Positions 10,562-19,985 of a stretch of DNA of 64,000 nt are shown here, in pieces. Source of the DNA: Roseisolibacter agri (lineage in GTDB: Bacteria > Gemmatimonadota > Gemmatimonadetes > Gemmatimonadales > Gemmatimonadaceae); NCBI RefSeq assembly GCF_030159095.1, contig NZ_BRXS01000003.1, positions 372,001 to 436,000 on the forward strand, in the 5' to 3' direction. Each line of letters begins with the position of its first letter. Positions within the stretch are counted from its first letter, which is position 1. Position numbers and translations under genes: made by a program. Below the pieces are notes generated by a model. That model was not told the DNA's origin, did not search any database, and saw only the letters and a program-made list of their open reading frames with translations.

Positions 10562-13500
10562 TCACATCACCGTCGTCGGCCGCGGCGCCGGCGTGACGAC
10601 CGCGCGCACGCCGCCCTCGCGCGCCAGCCGGTTGAGCTCCGCCACGTCGCGCGCCAGCAGCGCGTCGATCGCCTCGCGCCGCGTGCGCCATTCCACGTCC
10701 AGGTCGGCCGCGCGGTCGGTGAGGCCGCGCGTCATCGGCGGATCGGTCGCGTCGGCGGTGCGCGCGACGAACAGGTAGTGGTCGAGCAGCGCCGGCGGGA
10801 AGTTGACCACGTCCTGCTGCGTGCGGCGCTTGAGCTGCACGAGCGTCGCCTCCAGCTCGCTCGTGCGCTTCGCGACGTCCGCCGCGCGCGTCGCGAGCGC
10901 GGCCAGCGCGGTGCGCGCCGCCGCCGACGTCGTGTCCTCCGCCTTCGCCCGCTCGGCCAGCTTCGTCACTTGGTCGCGCACGTCGCGCAGCTGCAGCACC
11001 GCGCTCGTGATCTCGTCCACGCGCGCGGCCATCGCGCGGTTCATCTCCGCGCGGCGCGCGTGCCCCGCGGTGCGCTCGGCCACGGTCCCGGCGCTCGCGT
11101 CGCGCGGGTCGTCGCGCACCTCCAGCGGGCGCGCGAGCGTGTCGCTGCCCACGAGCAGGCGCACCGTGTAGCTGCCCGGCGGCACCACCCAGCCCGTGGT
11201 CGGGCCATCGTAGACGAGCCCCGGGATCACGCGATGCCCCTCGGTGCGCAGGTTCCACACGAGGCGGTTGTGCCCCGCGACCGGCGCGAAGCCCGGCGCC
11301 GCGCCCGGCGGGCCGCCCGTCGCCATGCGGTCGCGCGGCGTCGGGAAGCGGCGCAGGACCGTGCCGCCCTCGCCCACGATCTCCACGCGCACCGGGCGCG
11401 CGCTGTCGGGCTTCGCGGCGAGCACGAAGTCGATCGTCGCGCCGCCGGGCGCGTTCTGTCCGCGCGCCGCGCCCGCGGGCACCGGCGCGCCGCCGTCCAC
11501 CGCGTAGCGGTACGCGGGGCGCGGCGCGAACAGCAGCGGACGCGACGCGTCGCGCAGCGCGTCCGCGCGCTGCCGCAGCGGCGACAGGTCGTCGAGGATC
11601 CAGTACGCGCGCCCCTCCGTCGCCGCCACCAGGTCGCCGAGCGTGCTGATACGCAGGTCGGTGACGGGGACGCGCGGGAGGTTGCGCTGCAGCGGCGCCC
11701 AGCGGCGGCCGTCGTCGTGCGACATCCACACGCCGCTCTCGTTGCCGACGTACAGCAGCCCCGCGCGCGCGGGATCCTCGCGCACCACGCGCACCGGCAG
11801 CTCCGGCAGCCCCGCGTCGATGCGCGACCACGTCTTCCCGTAGTCGCTCGTCTTCAGCACGTACGGGCGGTTGTCGTCGAACTTGTACTTCGTGAAGGCG
11901 AGGTACGCCGTGCCCTTCGCGTGCTCCGACAGGTCGAGCGCGTTCGCGAGCCCCTCGCCGAGTCCGGCCGGCGTGACGTTCTGCCAGCTGGCGCCGCCGT
12001 CGCGCGTGACCTGCACCAGCCCGTCGTCCGTCGTCACCCACAGGACGTTCGGCTCCTGCGCCGACTCGGCCACGTAGAAGATCGTGCCGTACACCTCGCC
12101 GCCCGCGCCCTCGTTCGTGTACGGGCCGCCGCCGGCGCCGACCTTCTTGCGGTCGTTGCGCGTGAGGTCGGGCGAGATCGCCGTCCACGCGTTGCCGCCG
12201 TCGGTCGTCTTCAGCAGCACGTTGCCGCCGTGGTAGATGACCTTCGGGTCGTGGCGGCTGACGAGGATCGGCGCGCTCCAGTTGAAGCGGTACTTCTGCT
12301 GGTCCGACGGCATCGCGAGGCCCAGCGAGGCGTACGCCATCACGCCGCGCTCGCTGCGCGTCTCGAGGTCGAACGCGTCGATGAGGCCCTGGTAGCAGCC
12401 GCCGTAGACGATCTTCGGGTTCTTCGCGTCCACGCCGGGGAACGCGCTCTCGCAGCCGCCCGTCACGAACCAGTCCTTCTCGGTCACGCCGACGTCGGTC
12501 GTGCGGCTCATCACCGCGACCGACGTGTTGTCCTGCTGCCCGCCGTAGATCCAGAACGGGAAGCGCTCGTCGAGCGTCGCGCGGTAGAACTGCGCGGTGG
12601 GCTGGTTCTCCTGCGTGCTCCACGCGCGCCCGCCGTTGAGCGAGACGTTCGCGCCGCCGTCGTTGGCGTTGATCATCACGTCCGGATTCTGCGGATTGAT
12701 CCAGAGGTGATGGTTGTCGCCGTGCGGCGTGGGGATCGTCGCGAAGGTGCGCCCGCCGTCGGTGCTCTTCAGGAACGGCGCGTTCATCACGTACACCGTC
12801 TCCTGGTTCTTCGGATCGGCGAAGAGGTGGATGTAGTACCACGCGCGCGCGCGCAGCACGCGGTCGCCGTTGATCAGGCGCCAATTCTTGCCCGCGTCGT
12901 CGGAGCGATAGAGGCCGCCGCTGTCGGCGGTGCCCTCGATCAGCGCCCACACGCGCTCGCTGTTCGCCGGCGACACCGCGACCGCGGTCTTCCCCATCTC
13001 GCTCGGCAGCCCGTTGCCCGAGAGGCGCGTCCACGTCTCGCCACCGTCCGCGGAGCGCCACAGGCTGCTCCCCGGGCCGCCGCTGCGCACGTACCACGGC
13101 TGCCGCTGGTGGTCCCAGAACGCGGCGAACAGGATGCGCGGGTTGTTCGCGTCCATCGACAGGTCGCTGGCGCCCGACGTCGCGTTGGGACCCGCGAGCA
13201 CGTGGCGCCACGTCTTCCCGCCGTCGGTGCTCTTGTAGATGCCGCGATCGGGCGTGCCGCCCCAGCGGCTCCCCTGCGCGGCCACCCACACCGTGTTCTC
13301 GTCGCGCGGGTGCACGATCACCTGGCTGATCGTCCGCGTCCGCTCCAGGCCGAGGTGCGTCCAGGTGCGGCCCGCGTCGGTGGAGCGGTAGACGCCGTCG
13401 CCGTACGACGACGACATGCCGCGCACCGGCGCCTCGCCCATCCCGACGTACAGCACGTTGGGATCGGAGGGCGCGACCGCGATGCTGCCGACGGAGCCCA

Positions 13501-13861
13501 TCGCGAAGTGGCCGTCGGTGACGTTGCGCCACGAGCCGCCGGCGTCCTCGGTCTTCCACACGCCGCCGCCCGTGGCGCCCATGTAGAAGGTGAGCGGCTG
13601 CGCGGGGTGCCCGGCGACCGCGGTGGCGCGGCCGCCGCGGAAGGGGCCGATGTTGCGCCAGCGGAGCCCCTGCACGAGCGCCGTGTCGGCGGGCGAGCCC
13701 GGAGTGGCGGGGGTGACCGCGAGCTGGCCGCGGCCGGCCGCGGGGCGCGTGGGGGCCGGGGGCTGGGCGACCGCCGGCAGCGGAACTGCCGGCAGGGCGG
13801 TCAGCAGCACGGCGAGGGCGGCGGGCACGAGCGGTCGTGCGGGGCGCGCGAAACGGGGCAC
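10562..13861 (-). CDS. Large secreted BNR/sortilin-like beta-propeller protein
   Basis: A 1099-residue exported protein. After a signal ending AVAQ come many BNR-type repeats with the pattern S-T-D-G-G-x-T-W (for example VYRSTDAGRTW, IYKSTDGGKTW, LWRSADGGETW, VWKTEDAGGSW), giving a long propeller over roughly residues 40-750. The C-terminal third has an Ig-like part and then a Lys/Glu/Ala-rich coiled-coil region. Such proteins occur in Gemmatimonadota and Bacteroidota, often named glycosyl hydrolase or VPS10/sortilin-like, but no catalytic residue is evident; ligand or sugar binding is likely. GTG 13861 is chosen because GGAG lies six bases before it and the signal peptide starts there; upstream sequence is noise. 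It is divergent from the GH18 gene. Confidence 0.85.
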   Translation of the reverse strand: MPRFARPARPLVPAALAVLLTALPAVPLPAVAQPPAPTRPAAGRGQLAVTPATPGSPADTALVQGLRWRNIGPFRGGRATAVAGHPAQPLTFYMGATGGGVWKTEDAGGSWRNVTDGHFAMGSVGSIAVAPSDPNVLYVGMGEAPVRGMSSSYGDGVYRSTDAGRTWTHLGLERTRTISQVIVHPRDENTVWVAAQGSRWGGTPDRGIYKSTDGGKTWRHVLAGPNATSGASDLSMDANNPRILFAAFWDHQRQPWYVRSGGPGSSLWRSADGGETWTRLSGNGLPSEMGKTAVAVSPANSERVWALIEGTADSGGLYRSDDAGKNWRLINGDRVLRARAWYYIHLFADPKNQETVYVMNAPFLKSTDGGRTFATIPTPHGDNHHLWINPQNPDVMINANDGGANVSLNGGRAWSTQENQPTAQFYRATLDERFPFWIYGGQQDNTSVAVMSRTTDVGVTEKDWFVTGGCESAFPGVDAKNPKIVYGGCYQGLIDAFDLETRSERGVMAYASLGLAMPSDQQKYRFNWSAPILVSRHDPKVIYHGGNVLLKTTDGGNAWTAISPDLTRNDRKKVGAGGGPYTNEGAGGEVYGTIFYVAESAQEPNVLWVTTDDGLVQVTRDGGASWQNVTPAGLGEGLANALDLSEHAKGTAYLAFTKYKFDDNRPYVLKTSDYGKTWSRIDAGLPELPVRVVREDPARAGLLYVGNESGVWMSHDDGRRWAPLQRNLPRVPVTDLRISTLGDLVAATEGRAYWILDDLSPLRQRADALRDASRPLLFAPRPAYRYAVDGGAPVPAGAARGQNAPGGATIDFVLAAKPDSARPVRVEIVGEGGTVLRRFPTPRDRMATGGPPGAAPGFAPVAGHNRLVWNLRTEGHRVIPGLVYDGPTTGWVVPPGSYTVRLLVGSDTLARPLEVRDDPRDASAGTVAERTAGHARRAEMNRAMAARVDEITSAVLQLRDVRDQVTKLAERAKAEDTTSAAARTALAALATRAADVAKRTSELEATLVQLKRRTQQDVVNFPPALLDHYLFVARTADATDPPMTRGLTDRAADLDVEWRTRREAIDALLARDVAELNRLAREGGVRAVVTPAPRPTTVM

Positions 13862-14133
13862 CGAGGTCTCCACCGGTGGGCGTGCCCGGCCGCGGCGCCC
13901 GGCGGCGCCCGGCAGAGCGCGCGGACGGGGGCGATTTACGCGGGGTCGCAGGGCGACGCCAGGGAGGGCGCGCGGGCCGGTGCCGTCACGCGGCCAGCCG
14001 GAATCGCCACGAGATGTGACGGCCGTCATGAACGGATTGCCAGATGACCCATGCGCAGGGGTCCGGGGACCCGCAGCTTCTCCCGGGGGCCGCCCTCCCG
14101 GGCCCTCCCCGACCAACCCCGCACCTTCCCTCC

Positions 14134-15645
14134 ATGACCGCTCGCCTGCTCCCGGTGACGTCGCCGACGCGCCGCGCCGCCGCCCTGCTGGTGCCGCTGG
14201 CGGTCGGGCTGCTGGCCGCCTGCGCCGCGCCCGACGCTCCGACCGCGACCGCCCCAGAAGCCGCGCTGGCCAAGAAGCCGCGTACGCCCGTCGTTCCGAA
14301 CGCGCCCACCGGCGTCGTCGCCACCGCGGGCGCCCGGCAGGCGACCGTGTCGTGGCAGGTGCCGCGCTACGACGGCGGCAGCGCGATCCTCAGCTACCGC
14401 GTCCAGGCCTCGTCCGGGCAGACGCTGACCGTGAGCGCGCCGACGACCACGGGCACCGTGACCGGGCTCGCCGCGGGCGTCCCGGTGAGCTTCACCGTCG
14501 TCGCCACCAACGTCGCGGGCGACAGCCCCGCCTCGAGCCCCTCGGCCGCCGTGACGCCGAGCGACACGACGACGCCCCCGCCGCCGCCCCCGCCGCCGCC
14601 GCCGGGCTCGCGCTGGGTGTCGGGCTACTACGCGGGCTACCAGCGGTCGCTGTATCCGGAGAGCGAGGTCGACTTCTCGATCCTCACGCACATCTTCGTC
14701 GGCGCGGTGCTGCCGCTCGCGAACGGCGGCGTCGACACGACCTTCTACATCACGAACACGCAGGGCCCCGCGATGGCGCGCGCGCTCGCCTCGCGCGCCC
14801 ACCAGGCCGGCCGCAAGGCGATCCTCATGCTCGGCGGCGCGGGGACGCACGACGCGATGGCGAGCGCGGCGTCGAGCGCCAACCGCGCGACGTTCGTCGC
14901 CAACCTGCTGAAGACGATGGACGCGCTGGGCTACGACGGCATCGACGTCGACTGGGAGCCCATCGACTCCGTCGACCGCCCGAACCTGCTCGCGCTGCTG
15001 CAGCAGCTGCGCGCCGCGCGCCCCGGGATGCTGCTGACGATCCCGGTCGGCTGGGTGAACACGAACTTCCCGGGCGAGGTCGACTCCTGGTACATGCAGG
15101 TGGCCGGCGTCGTCGACCAGATGAACGTCATGACGTACAGCATGGCCGGCCCGTACGGCGGCTGGCTGAGCTGGCACACGTCGGCGCTGTTCGGCGCCAA
15201 GGGCAACACGCCGAGCTCCGTGCAGAGCAGCGTGGACCGCTACGTGGCGGTGGGCGTGCCGGCCGCGAAGCTGGGCATCGGCATCCCGTTCTACGGCGTG
15301 TGCTGGCGCGGCGTCACGGGCCCGAACCAGACGTCGTCCACGATGACGATCATCGCCGACGACAACGCGATGAGCTACCGGAACATCATGTCCACGTACT
15401 ACAGCGCCGGTGCGCGGCAGTGGGACGACGTGGCCAAGATGGGCTACCTGAGCTTCGCGTCGCCGACCGGCCCGCAGGGGTGCCAGTTCGTGTCGTACGA
15501 CGACGAGCAGTCGATCGCCGCGAAGGGCGCCTACGTGAAGAGCGCGGGGCTGGGCGGCGCGATCATCTGGACGATCAACCAGGGCCACCTGGGCGCCGGG
15601 CAGGATCCGGTGCTGCGCGCGACGTACAACGCGATCGTGCCCTGA
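14134..15645 (+). CDS. GH18 chitinase-like lipoprotein with fibronectin type III domain
   Basis: A 503-residue lipoprotein: signal with LLAAC (Cys30), a fibronectin type III domain (about residues 57-147, starting APTGVVATAG), a run of ten prolines as linker, then a GH18 catalytic domain. The catalytic signature D268-G-I-D-V-D-W-E275 is intact, with Glu275 as the expected acid, so it should cleave beta-1,4-GlcNAc polymers such as chitin or a related glycan. Further conserved features are the MNVMTYSMAG strand and a late Trp (IIWTINQG). It probably works on the outer surface to release amino sugars. ATG 14134 puts the signal at the N-terminus; the longer open frame upstream is not credible. 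Confidence 0.9.
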   Translation: MTARLLPVTSPTRRAAALLVPLAVGLLAACAAPDAPTATAPEAALAKKPRTPVVPNAPTGVVATAGARQATVSWQVPRYDGGSAILSYRVQASSGQTLTVSAPTTTGTVTGLAAGVPVSFTVVATNVAGDSPASSPSAAVTPSDTTTPPPPPPPPPPGSRWVSGYYAGYQRSLYPESEVDFSILTHIFVGAVLPLANGGVDTTFYITNTQGPAMARALASRAHQAGRKAILMLGGAGTHDAMASAASSANRATFVANLLKTMDALGYDGIDVDWEPIDSVDRPNLLALLQQLRAARPGMLLTIPVGWVNTNFPGEVDSWYMQVAGVVDQMNVMTYSMAGPYGGWLSWHTSALFGAKGNTPSSVQSSVDRYVAVGVPAAKLGIGIPFYGVCWRGVTGPNQTSSTMTIIADDNAMSYRNIMSTYYSAGARQWDDVAKMGYLSFASPTGPQGCQFVSYDDEQSIAAKGAYVKSAGLGGAIIWTINQGHLGAGQDPVLRATYNAIVP

Positions 15646-15767
15646 CGCGAAGCGGTGACGCGCGACGCGGCGCGGATCGGCGAGGGGCGGGGCGCGACGT
15701 GGCGCTCCGCCCCTCGTCGTTTGCGGGCGCGTATGCGTGCGCGCCGGCACGCCGGCTGCCATGCACG

Positions 15768-16358
15768 ATGGCCCGCTCGTCGTCCCGCACCGCGCCGCCC
15801 GTGGCCGCCGCTCCCACCCTCGATCGCCGCGCGTTCGATCCCGACCGGGTGTTCTGGTCGCTGACCGGCCTGCTCGTGCTGCTGGACGCGTGGACCAAGT
15901 GGATGGCGCAGTCGGGCCATCCGTGGCTGGCGGCGCTGGGCCAGGGCGCGCTGTCGTTCCCGCTGCGCTACAACCCCGGCGTCGCGTTCTCCCTGCGGGT
16001 GGAAGGACTGGACGCGCACGCCGCGTCCGAGCGCTGGCTCTACGTCGCCACGCTGACGTGGGTGCTGGTGTTCCTGTACGCGCTGCACCGGCGTGTGGCG
16101 CACGCGTCGCCGACGTCGATGGTGGGGCTGGCGCTGATGCACGGCGGCGGCGCCGGCAACCTGCTCGACCGGCTGCGTCACGAGCGCGGCGTGGTGGACT
16201 TCATCCACGTCGACGCGGGCGCGCTGGCGGGCCTCGTGTTCAACGTCGCCGACGTGGCCGCGCTGTGCGGCGGGCTGCTGCTGCTGTGGGCGCTCGCGCG
16301 CCGCGAGTGCGCGCCCGATCGGCTGCGGGCCCTCGCGCTGGTGCGCCGCCGCGAGTGA
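15768..16358 (+). CDS. lspA: Lipoprotein signal peptidase (signal peptidase II)
   Basis: Inner-membrane aspartic protease that removes signal peptides from prolipoproteins after lipidation. The 196-residue chain has four hydrophobic segments and the family blocks: DAWTK in the first segment, NPGVAFSL, GGGAGNLLDRL with one catalytic Asp, GVVDFIHV, and FNVADVAALCG with the second Asp. The N-terminal 25 residues are an extra Ser/Pro/Ala-rich tail. ATG 15768 is the closest start before the first membrane segment. Its presence fits the many lipobox proteins in this window, including the GH18 gene just upstream on the same strand. Confidence 0.92.
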   Translation: MARSSSRTAPPVAAAPTLDRRAFDPDRVFWSLTGLLVLLDAWTKWMAQSGHPWLAALGQGALSFPLRYNPGVAFSLRVEGLDAHAASERWLYVATLTWVLVFLYALHRRVAHASPTSMVGLALMHGGGAGNLLDRLRHERGVVDFIHVDAGALAGLVFNVADVAALCGGLLLLWALARRECAPDRLRALALVRRRE

Positions 16359-16368
16359 CGGGGCGCTG

Positions 16369-16398
16369 GGCGGAGTACCGCTAGGCGGAGTACCGCTA
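16369..16398. repeat. Tandem 15-base repeat
   Basis: Two exact head-to-tail copies of GGCGGAGTACCGCTA and the start of a third (GGCGGA), between the lspA stop and the amidohydrolase gene. Probably slippage; it might space promoter elements. Confidence 0.85.
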
Positions 16399-16450
16399 GG
16401 CGGACTCCGGCGCAGGGCGCAGATTGGAGGCTCCGCCCTCCAGCCCCGAC

Positions 16451-17659
16451 ATGCGCCTGCCGACCGCCCTCGCCCGCCGCGCGATTCCCGCGCTGTTCGC
16501 CGCCCTTCCCGTCGTCGTCGCCGCGCAGCCGCCCGGCGCGTCCCGCGCCACGCGCGTCGAGCCCGGGGCGGCCTGCCCCGCGGGCACGACCGAGATCCGC
16601 CCGAACCTCTGCCAGGCGCCCGAGCTGCCGGCGCCGAGCATCCTCGACTACCGCCCGCGCTCGACGCTGGTGACGGCGGAGCACAAGGTGCCGCGCGCGA
16701 AGTACGCGGCCGTGGACTTCCACGGGCACCCGACGGGCGGCGCGCTCGACACGCCCGAGGCGCTGGCGCGCCTGGTCGCGCAGATGGACAGCCTCAACCT
16801 CGGCGTCATGGTCGCGGCGAACAACGTCAGCGGCGACGCGCTCAAGCGGACGATCGCGAGCATCCAGGCGTCGCCGGTCGCACGGAACCGCGTGCGCGTC
16901 CTCACCGGCATCGACTTCCGCAACGTCGGGCCGGGCTGGGCCGAGAAGGCGATCGCGCAGCTCGAGGCCGACGTGGCCGCGGGCGCGGTGGGCGTGGGCG
17001 AGATCGGGAAGGGGCTCGGGCTCTCCATCAAGAAGGCCGACGGCTCGCGCCTGCGCATCGACGATCCCGCGCTCGATCCGGTGTGGGCGGCGTGCGCGCG
17101 GCTCAAGCTACCGGTGTTCATCCACACGGCCGATCCGCAGGAGTTCTGGCAGCCCATCGACTACCAGAACGAGCGGTGGCTGGAGCTCGCGCTCTTCCCC
17201 GGGCGCCGCTATCCGGCGGACCAGTTCCCGAGCTTCGAGGAGCTGATGACGGAGCGCGACGCGATGCTGCGCCGCAACCCGAAGACGACGTTCGTCATCG
17301 CCCACATGGGGTGGCACGCCAACGACCTGCCGCGCCTCGCGAAGCTGATGACCGCGCTGCCGAACGTGCACACCGAGGTCGGCGCGGTGCTCTACGACCT
17401 GGGGCGGCAGCCGCGCGCGGCGCGCGACTTCCTGGTGCGCTTCCAGGATCGCGTGCTGTTCGGCAAGGACTCGTACCAGCCGGAGGAGTATCCGTACTAC
17501 TGGCGCGTGTTCGAGACGCGCGACGACTACTTCGACTACTACCGCCCGTACCACGCGTTCTGGAAGCTCTACGGGCTCGACCTGCCCGACGCGACGCTGC
17601 GCAAGCTGTACTACGAGAACGCGCAGCGGATCACGCCGGGGCTGCCGCGGACGAAGTAG
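16451..17659 (+). CDS. Exported amidohydrolase-2 family metal hydrolase
   Basis: A 402-residue protein of the TIM-barrel amidohydrolase-2 group (relatives of ACMSD-type decarboxylases and hydrolases). A signal peptide ending VVAAQ suggests periplasmic location. Metal-site motifs are visible: DFHGHP (the HxH strand), FIHTADP (third His), IAHMG (fourth His) and LFGKDS (final Asp). The substrate cannot be read from sequence. ATG 16451 is chosen because it starts the signal peptide. It is followed by a short hairpin shared with the convergent glutamine synthetase gene. Some annotations would call this a TIM-barrel metal-dependent hydrolase. Confidence 0.8.
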   Translation: MRLPTALARRAIPALFAALPVVVAAQPPGASRATRVEPGAACPAGTTEIRPNLCQAPELPAPSILDYRPRSTLVTAEHKVPRAKYAAVDFHGHPTGGALDTPEALARLVAQMDSLNLGVMVAANNVSGDALKRTIASIQASPVARNRVRVLTGIDFRNVGPGWAEKAIAQLEADVAAGAVGVGEIGKGLGLSIKKADGSRLRIDDPALDPVWAACARLKLPVFIHTADPQEFWQPIDYQNERWLELALFPGRRYPADQFPSFEELMTERDAMLRRNPKTTFVIAHMGWHANDLPRLAKLMTALPNVHTEVGAVLYDLGRQPRAARDFLVRFQDRVLFGKDSYQPEEYPYYWRVFETRDDYFDYYRPYHAFWKLYGLDLPDATLRKLYYENAQRITPGLPRTK

Positions 17660-17660
17660 G

Positions 17661-17711
17661 GCGAGCGTCGAGCGCCCTCGACGCTCGACGCTCACCGCTC
17701 GACGCTCAAGC
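17661..17711. terminator. Bidirectional hairpin between convergent genes
   Basis: GAGCGTCGAG (17663-17672) pairs with CTCGACGCTC (17677-17686) around a 4-base loop, and CTCGACGCTC recurs once more before the next stop codon. The same motif builds the larger hairpin at 46081-46194, which is in the same kind of convergent position. Confidence 0.7.
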
Positions 17712-19061
17712 TCAGTACTTCGCCAGATACTGGTCCAGCTCCCACTGGCTCACCTGCGTCACGTAGTCCCGCCACTCCTGCCGCTTGGCCGCGAGGTAGT
17801 GCGTCGCCACGTGCTCGCCGAGCGCGGCCTGGATGACGTCGTCCTTCTCCAGCTCGTCGCACGCCTCGTTGAGGTCCTGCGGCAGGTCGTCGATGCGCAG
17901 GCGGCGGCGCTCGCGGTAGCTCATCTCCCAGATGTTCTGGTTGACGGGCTCGCGCCAGTCGGCCTGCGTCTCGACGCCGTCCATCCCGGCGGCCAGCATC
18001 ACCGCCAGCGCGAGGTACGGATTGGCCGCCGGATCCGGCAGCCGCAGCTCGACGCGCGTGCCGGCGCCGCGCCGGTCGGGGACGCGGATCATCGGGCTGC
18101 GGTTGCGCATGCTCCACGCGACGTTCACCGGCGCCTCGTAGCCCGGCACCAGCCGCTTGTAGCTGTTCACGAGCGGGTTGGTGACGGCGCACAGCCCGCG
18201 GCCGTGGCGCAGCAGCCCGCCGATGTAGTGCAGCGCGGTGCGTGACAGCCGCCACTCGGCCGCCTCGTCGAGGAAGGCGTTCTGGCCGTCGCGGAAGAGC
18301 GACTGGTGCGTGTGCATCCCGCTGCCGTTCTGCCCGAAGATCGGCTTCGGCATGAACGACGCGACGAGCCCGAACTGCCGCGCGACGTGCTTCACGACCC
18401 AGCGGAAGGTCGCGAGGTTGTCGGCGGTGGTGAGCGCGTCGGCGTAGCGGAAGTCGATCTCGTGCTGGCCGTGCGCGACCTCGTGGTGCGCGGCCTCGAT
18501 CTCGAAGCCCATGCGCTGCAGCAGGTCCACCATCGCGCGCCGCGCGTCCTCGCCGAGGTCCACGGGCGCGAGGTCGAAGTAGCCGCCGACGTCGTGCGTC
18601 TGCGTGGTGGGGCGGCCGTCAGGCGCGGGGCGGAAGAGGAAGAACTCCGCCTCCATGCCGGCCATCATGGTGTAGCCCGACGCGGCCGCGCGCGCGATCT
18701 GGCGCTTGAGCACCGCGCGCGGATCGCCGGCGAACGGCGTCCCGTCGGGCATCGTGATGTCGCAGATCACGCGCGCCACGCGCGCGTCGGGATCGCCCCA
18801 CGGGAGCACGCGGAAGGTCGCGAGGTCGGGCTGGAGGAGCATGTCGCTCTCCTCGGTGCGCACGAACCCCTCGATCGCGCTGCCGTCGAACATGATGTCG
18901 CCGGCCAGCGCCTTGGCGAACTGCGACGCCGGCACCTCGACGTTCTTGTTGACGCCGAGGATGTCGGTGAACTGCAGGCGCAGGAAACGCACGTGCTCAG
19001 CGTGGGCGAGCGCGAGCACATCCTGCTGGGTGGTACCGGCGGGATCAGGGGCGGCAGGCAT
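17712..19061 (-). CDS. glnA: Glutamine synthetase, type I
   Basis: Makes glutamine from glutamate, ammonia and ATP; forms a cytoplasmic dodecamer in this family. The 449 residues match GSI-alpha (about 445), which lacks the insertion of the GSI-beta type. Motifs visible: MAGMEAEFFLF (metal ligand Glu), YFDLAPVD, IEAAHHEVAHGQHEIDFR, NGSGMHTHQSL (ammonia site and ATP loop) and NPLVNSYKRLVPGYEAP. The usual adenylylation loop is not evident, so control is more likely by expression or feedback. ATG 19061 lacks a strong Shine-Dalgarno but no better start is near. It is divergent from a CBS-domain gene and convergent with the amidohydrolase. Confidence 0.93.
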   Translation of the reverse strand: MPAAPDPAGTTQQDVLALAHAEHVRFLRLQFTDILGVNKNVEVPASQFAKALAGDIMFDGSAIEGFVRTEESDMLLQPDLATFRVLPWGDPDARVARVICDITMPDGTPFAGDPRAVLKRQIARAAASGYTMMAGMEAEFFLFRPAPDGRPTTQTHDVGGYFDLAPVDLGEDARRAMVDLLQRMGFEIEAAHHEVAHGQHEIDFRYADALTTADNLATFRWVVKHVARQFGLVASFMPKPIFGQNGSGMHTHQSLFRDGQNAFLDEAAEWRLSRTALHYIGGLLRHGRGLCAVTNPLVNSYKRLVPGYEAPVNVAWSMRNRSPMIRVPDRRGAGTRVELRLPDPAANPYLALAVMLAAGMDGVETQADWREPVNQNIWEMSYRERRRLRIDDLPQDLNEACDELEKDDVIQAALGEHVATHYLAAKRQEWRDYVTQVSQWELDQYLAKY

Positions 19062-19367
19062 GGGCGGAAGGTAGGCCCGCGCTGGGCCGCGAGGAATCGG
19101 CCGTGCCTTCCCGCGTGGGCACCATCCGTGCGGCAGCCGCGCGCACGGGCGCCGGCCGGCCCCGTCTCCGGACGAAAACGGCCGCAGGGTGGGTGGCGGA
19201 ATGAGGTGAGCTCGACGGGGGAGCGGACCGGTCACACGGTCGGCTCCCCCGTCGGCATTGGGGGCTCCCCCACCGCTGCCCCACCGCTCCACCACCGCTC
19301 CACGACCGGCACGCCCATTGCCCCCTCCCTCCGGCTGGCCCGCCCCAACCCAACCGAGGATCAGACG
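19062..19367. promoter_or_regulatory. Divergent control region of glnA and the CBS gene, with hairpin
   Basis: A 306-base divergent gap. It contains a strong hairpin: 19213-19230 pairs with 19237-19254 at 17 of 18 positions around the loop GTCACA. A hairpin of this strength between two divergent genes cannot end either coding transcript normally; it would lie in the 5' leader of one of them and could act as an attenuator. Also present is a short CCACCGCTCC-type repeat (about 19270-19305). Confidence 0.5.
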
Positions 19368-19790
19368 ATGAGAGCTCAGGACATCATGACGAAGGACCCG
19401 CGCGTGGTGACGCCGGAGACCCCGGTGCAGGAGGCCGCGCGCCTGATGCAGAGCGAGGACACGGGCGTGCTCCCGGTCGTCGAGTCGAACCAGAGCCGCC
19501 TCCTGGTCGGCGTCATCACGGACCGCGACCTGGCGCTGCGCGTGGTGGCCGAGGGGAAGACGTCGGCGAGCGTGCGCGACGCGATGTCGAGCGGCGTGAA
19601 GACGGCCAAGCCCGACGACAACGTGAAGGACGTGATGGACCTGATGGCCCGCGAGCAGGTGCGCCGCATCCCGATCGTCGACGACCGCGGGATGGTGGTC
19701 GGCATCGTCTCGCAGGCCGACGTCGTGCTGGAGGCCGGGAACGACAAGCGGGCGGAGCAGACGATCGAGGAAATCTCGAAGCCCGCCTGA
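19368..19790 (+). CDS. CBS-domain pair protein
   Basis: A 140-residue protein made of two CBS motifs only: residues about 1-62 (MRAQDIMTKDPRVVTPETP onward) and about 68-128 (VRDAMSSGVKTAKPDDN to IVSQADVVLEAG). Such Bateman modules bind adenosine nucleotides and sense energy or redox state by controlling a partner. RIPIVDD and GVITDRDL are typical strand-turn features. GAGGA seven bases before ATG 19368 supports the start. It is divergent from glnA, so a link to nitrogen or energy control is possible but not shown. Confidence 0.88.
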   Translation: MRAQDIMTKDPRVVTPETPVQEAARLMQSEDTGVLPVVESNQSRLLVGVITDRDLALRVVAEGKTSASVRDAMSSGVKTAKPDDNVKDVMDLMAREQVRRIPIVDDRGMVVGIVSQADVVLEAGNDKRAEQTIEEISKPA

Positions 19791-19811
19791 CCGCTCCGCT
19801 GGCACTCCGCG

Positions 19812-19969
19812 GAAGCGGAGGACGGAACGGCGGAGAACGGAACGGCGGAAGACGAGAGGACGTGAAACGAGAAGGCGGACGCTTCGAGCTTCGAGCGGAG
19901 GTCCGCCTCTTCGTATCACGCCGTTCCGTCCTCCGCTTCTCCGTCCTCCGCCGTTCCGTTCTCCGCCGT
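19812..19969. repeat. Long inverted repeat, family A, copy 2
   Basis: Imperfect hairpin of about 158 bases filling most of the gap between two codirectional genes. The left arm shows the 15-base periodicity clearly: AGCGGAGGACGGAAC (19814-19828), GGCGGAGAACGGAAC (19829-19843), then a diverged third unit. The core is AGGCGGAC...GTCCGCCT around CTTCGAGCTTCGAGC. It is followed by GTTAGGTTTG just before the next start. Confidence 0.9.
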
Positions 19970-19985
19970 CGTTAGGTTTGAGCCC

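Noticed and set aside
10310-14047. A 1245-residue plus-strand open frame over the BNR gene
   Set aside because: Arg/His/Ala-rich antisense frame of a gene with clear BNR repeats and a signal peptide on the other strand.
19814-19858. 15-nt tandem units as a CRISPR array
   Set aside because: Units are contiguous without spacers, are only two or three per arm and lie in inverted arms; no cas genes are seen.
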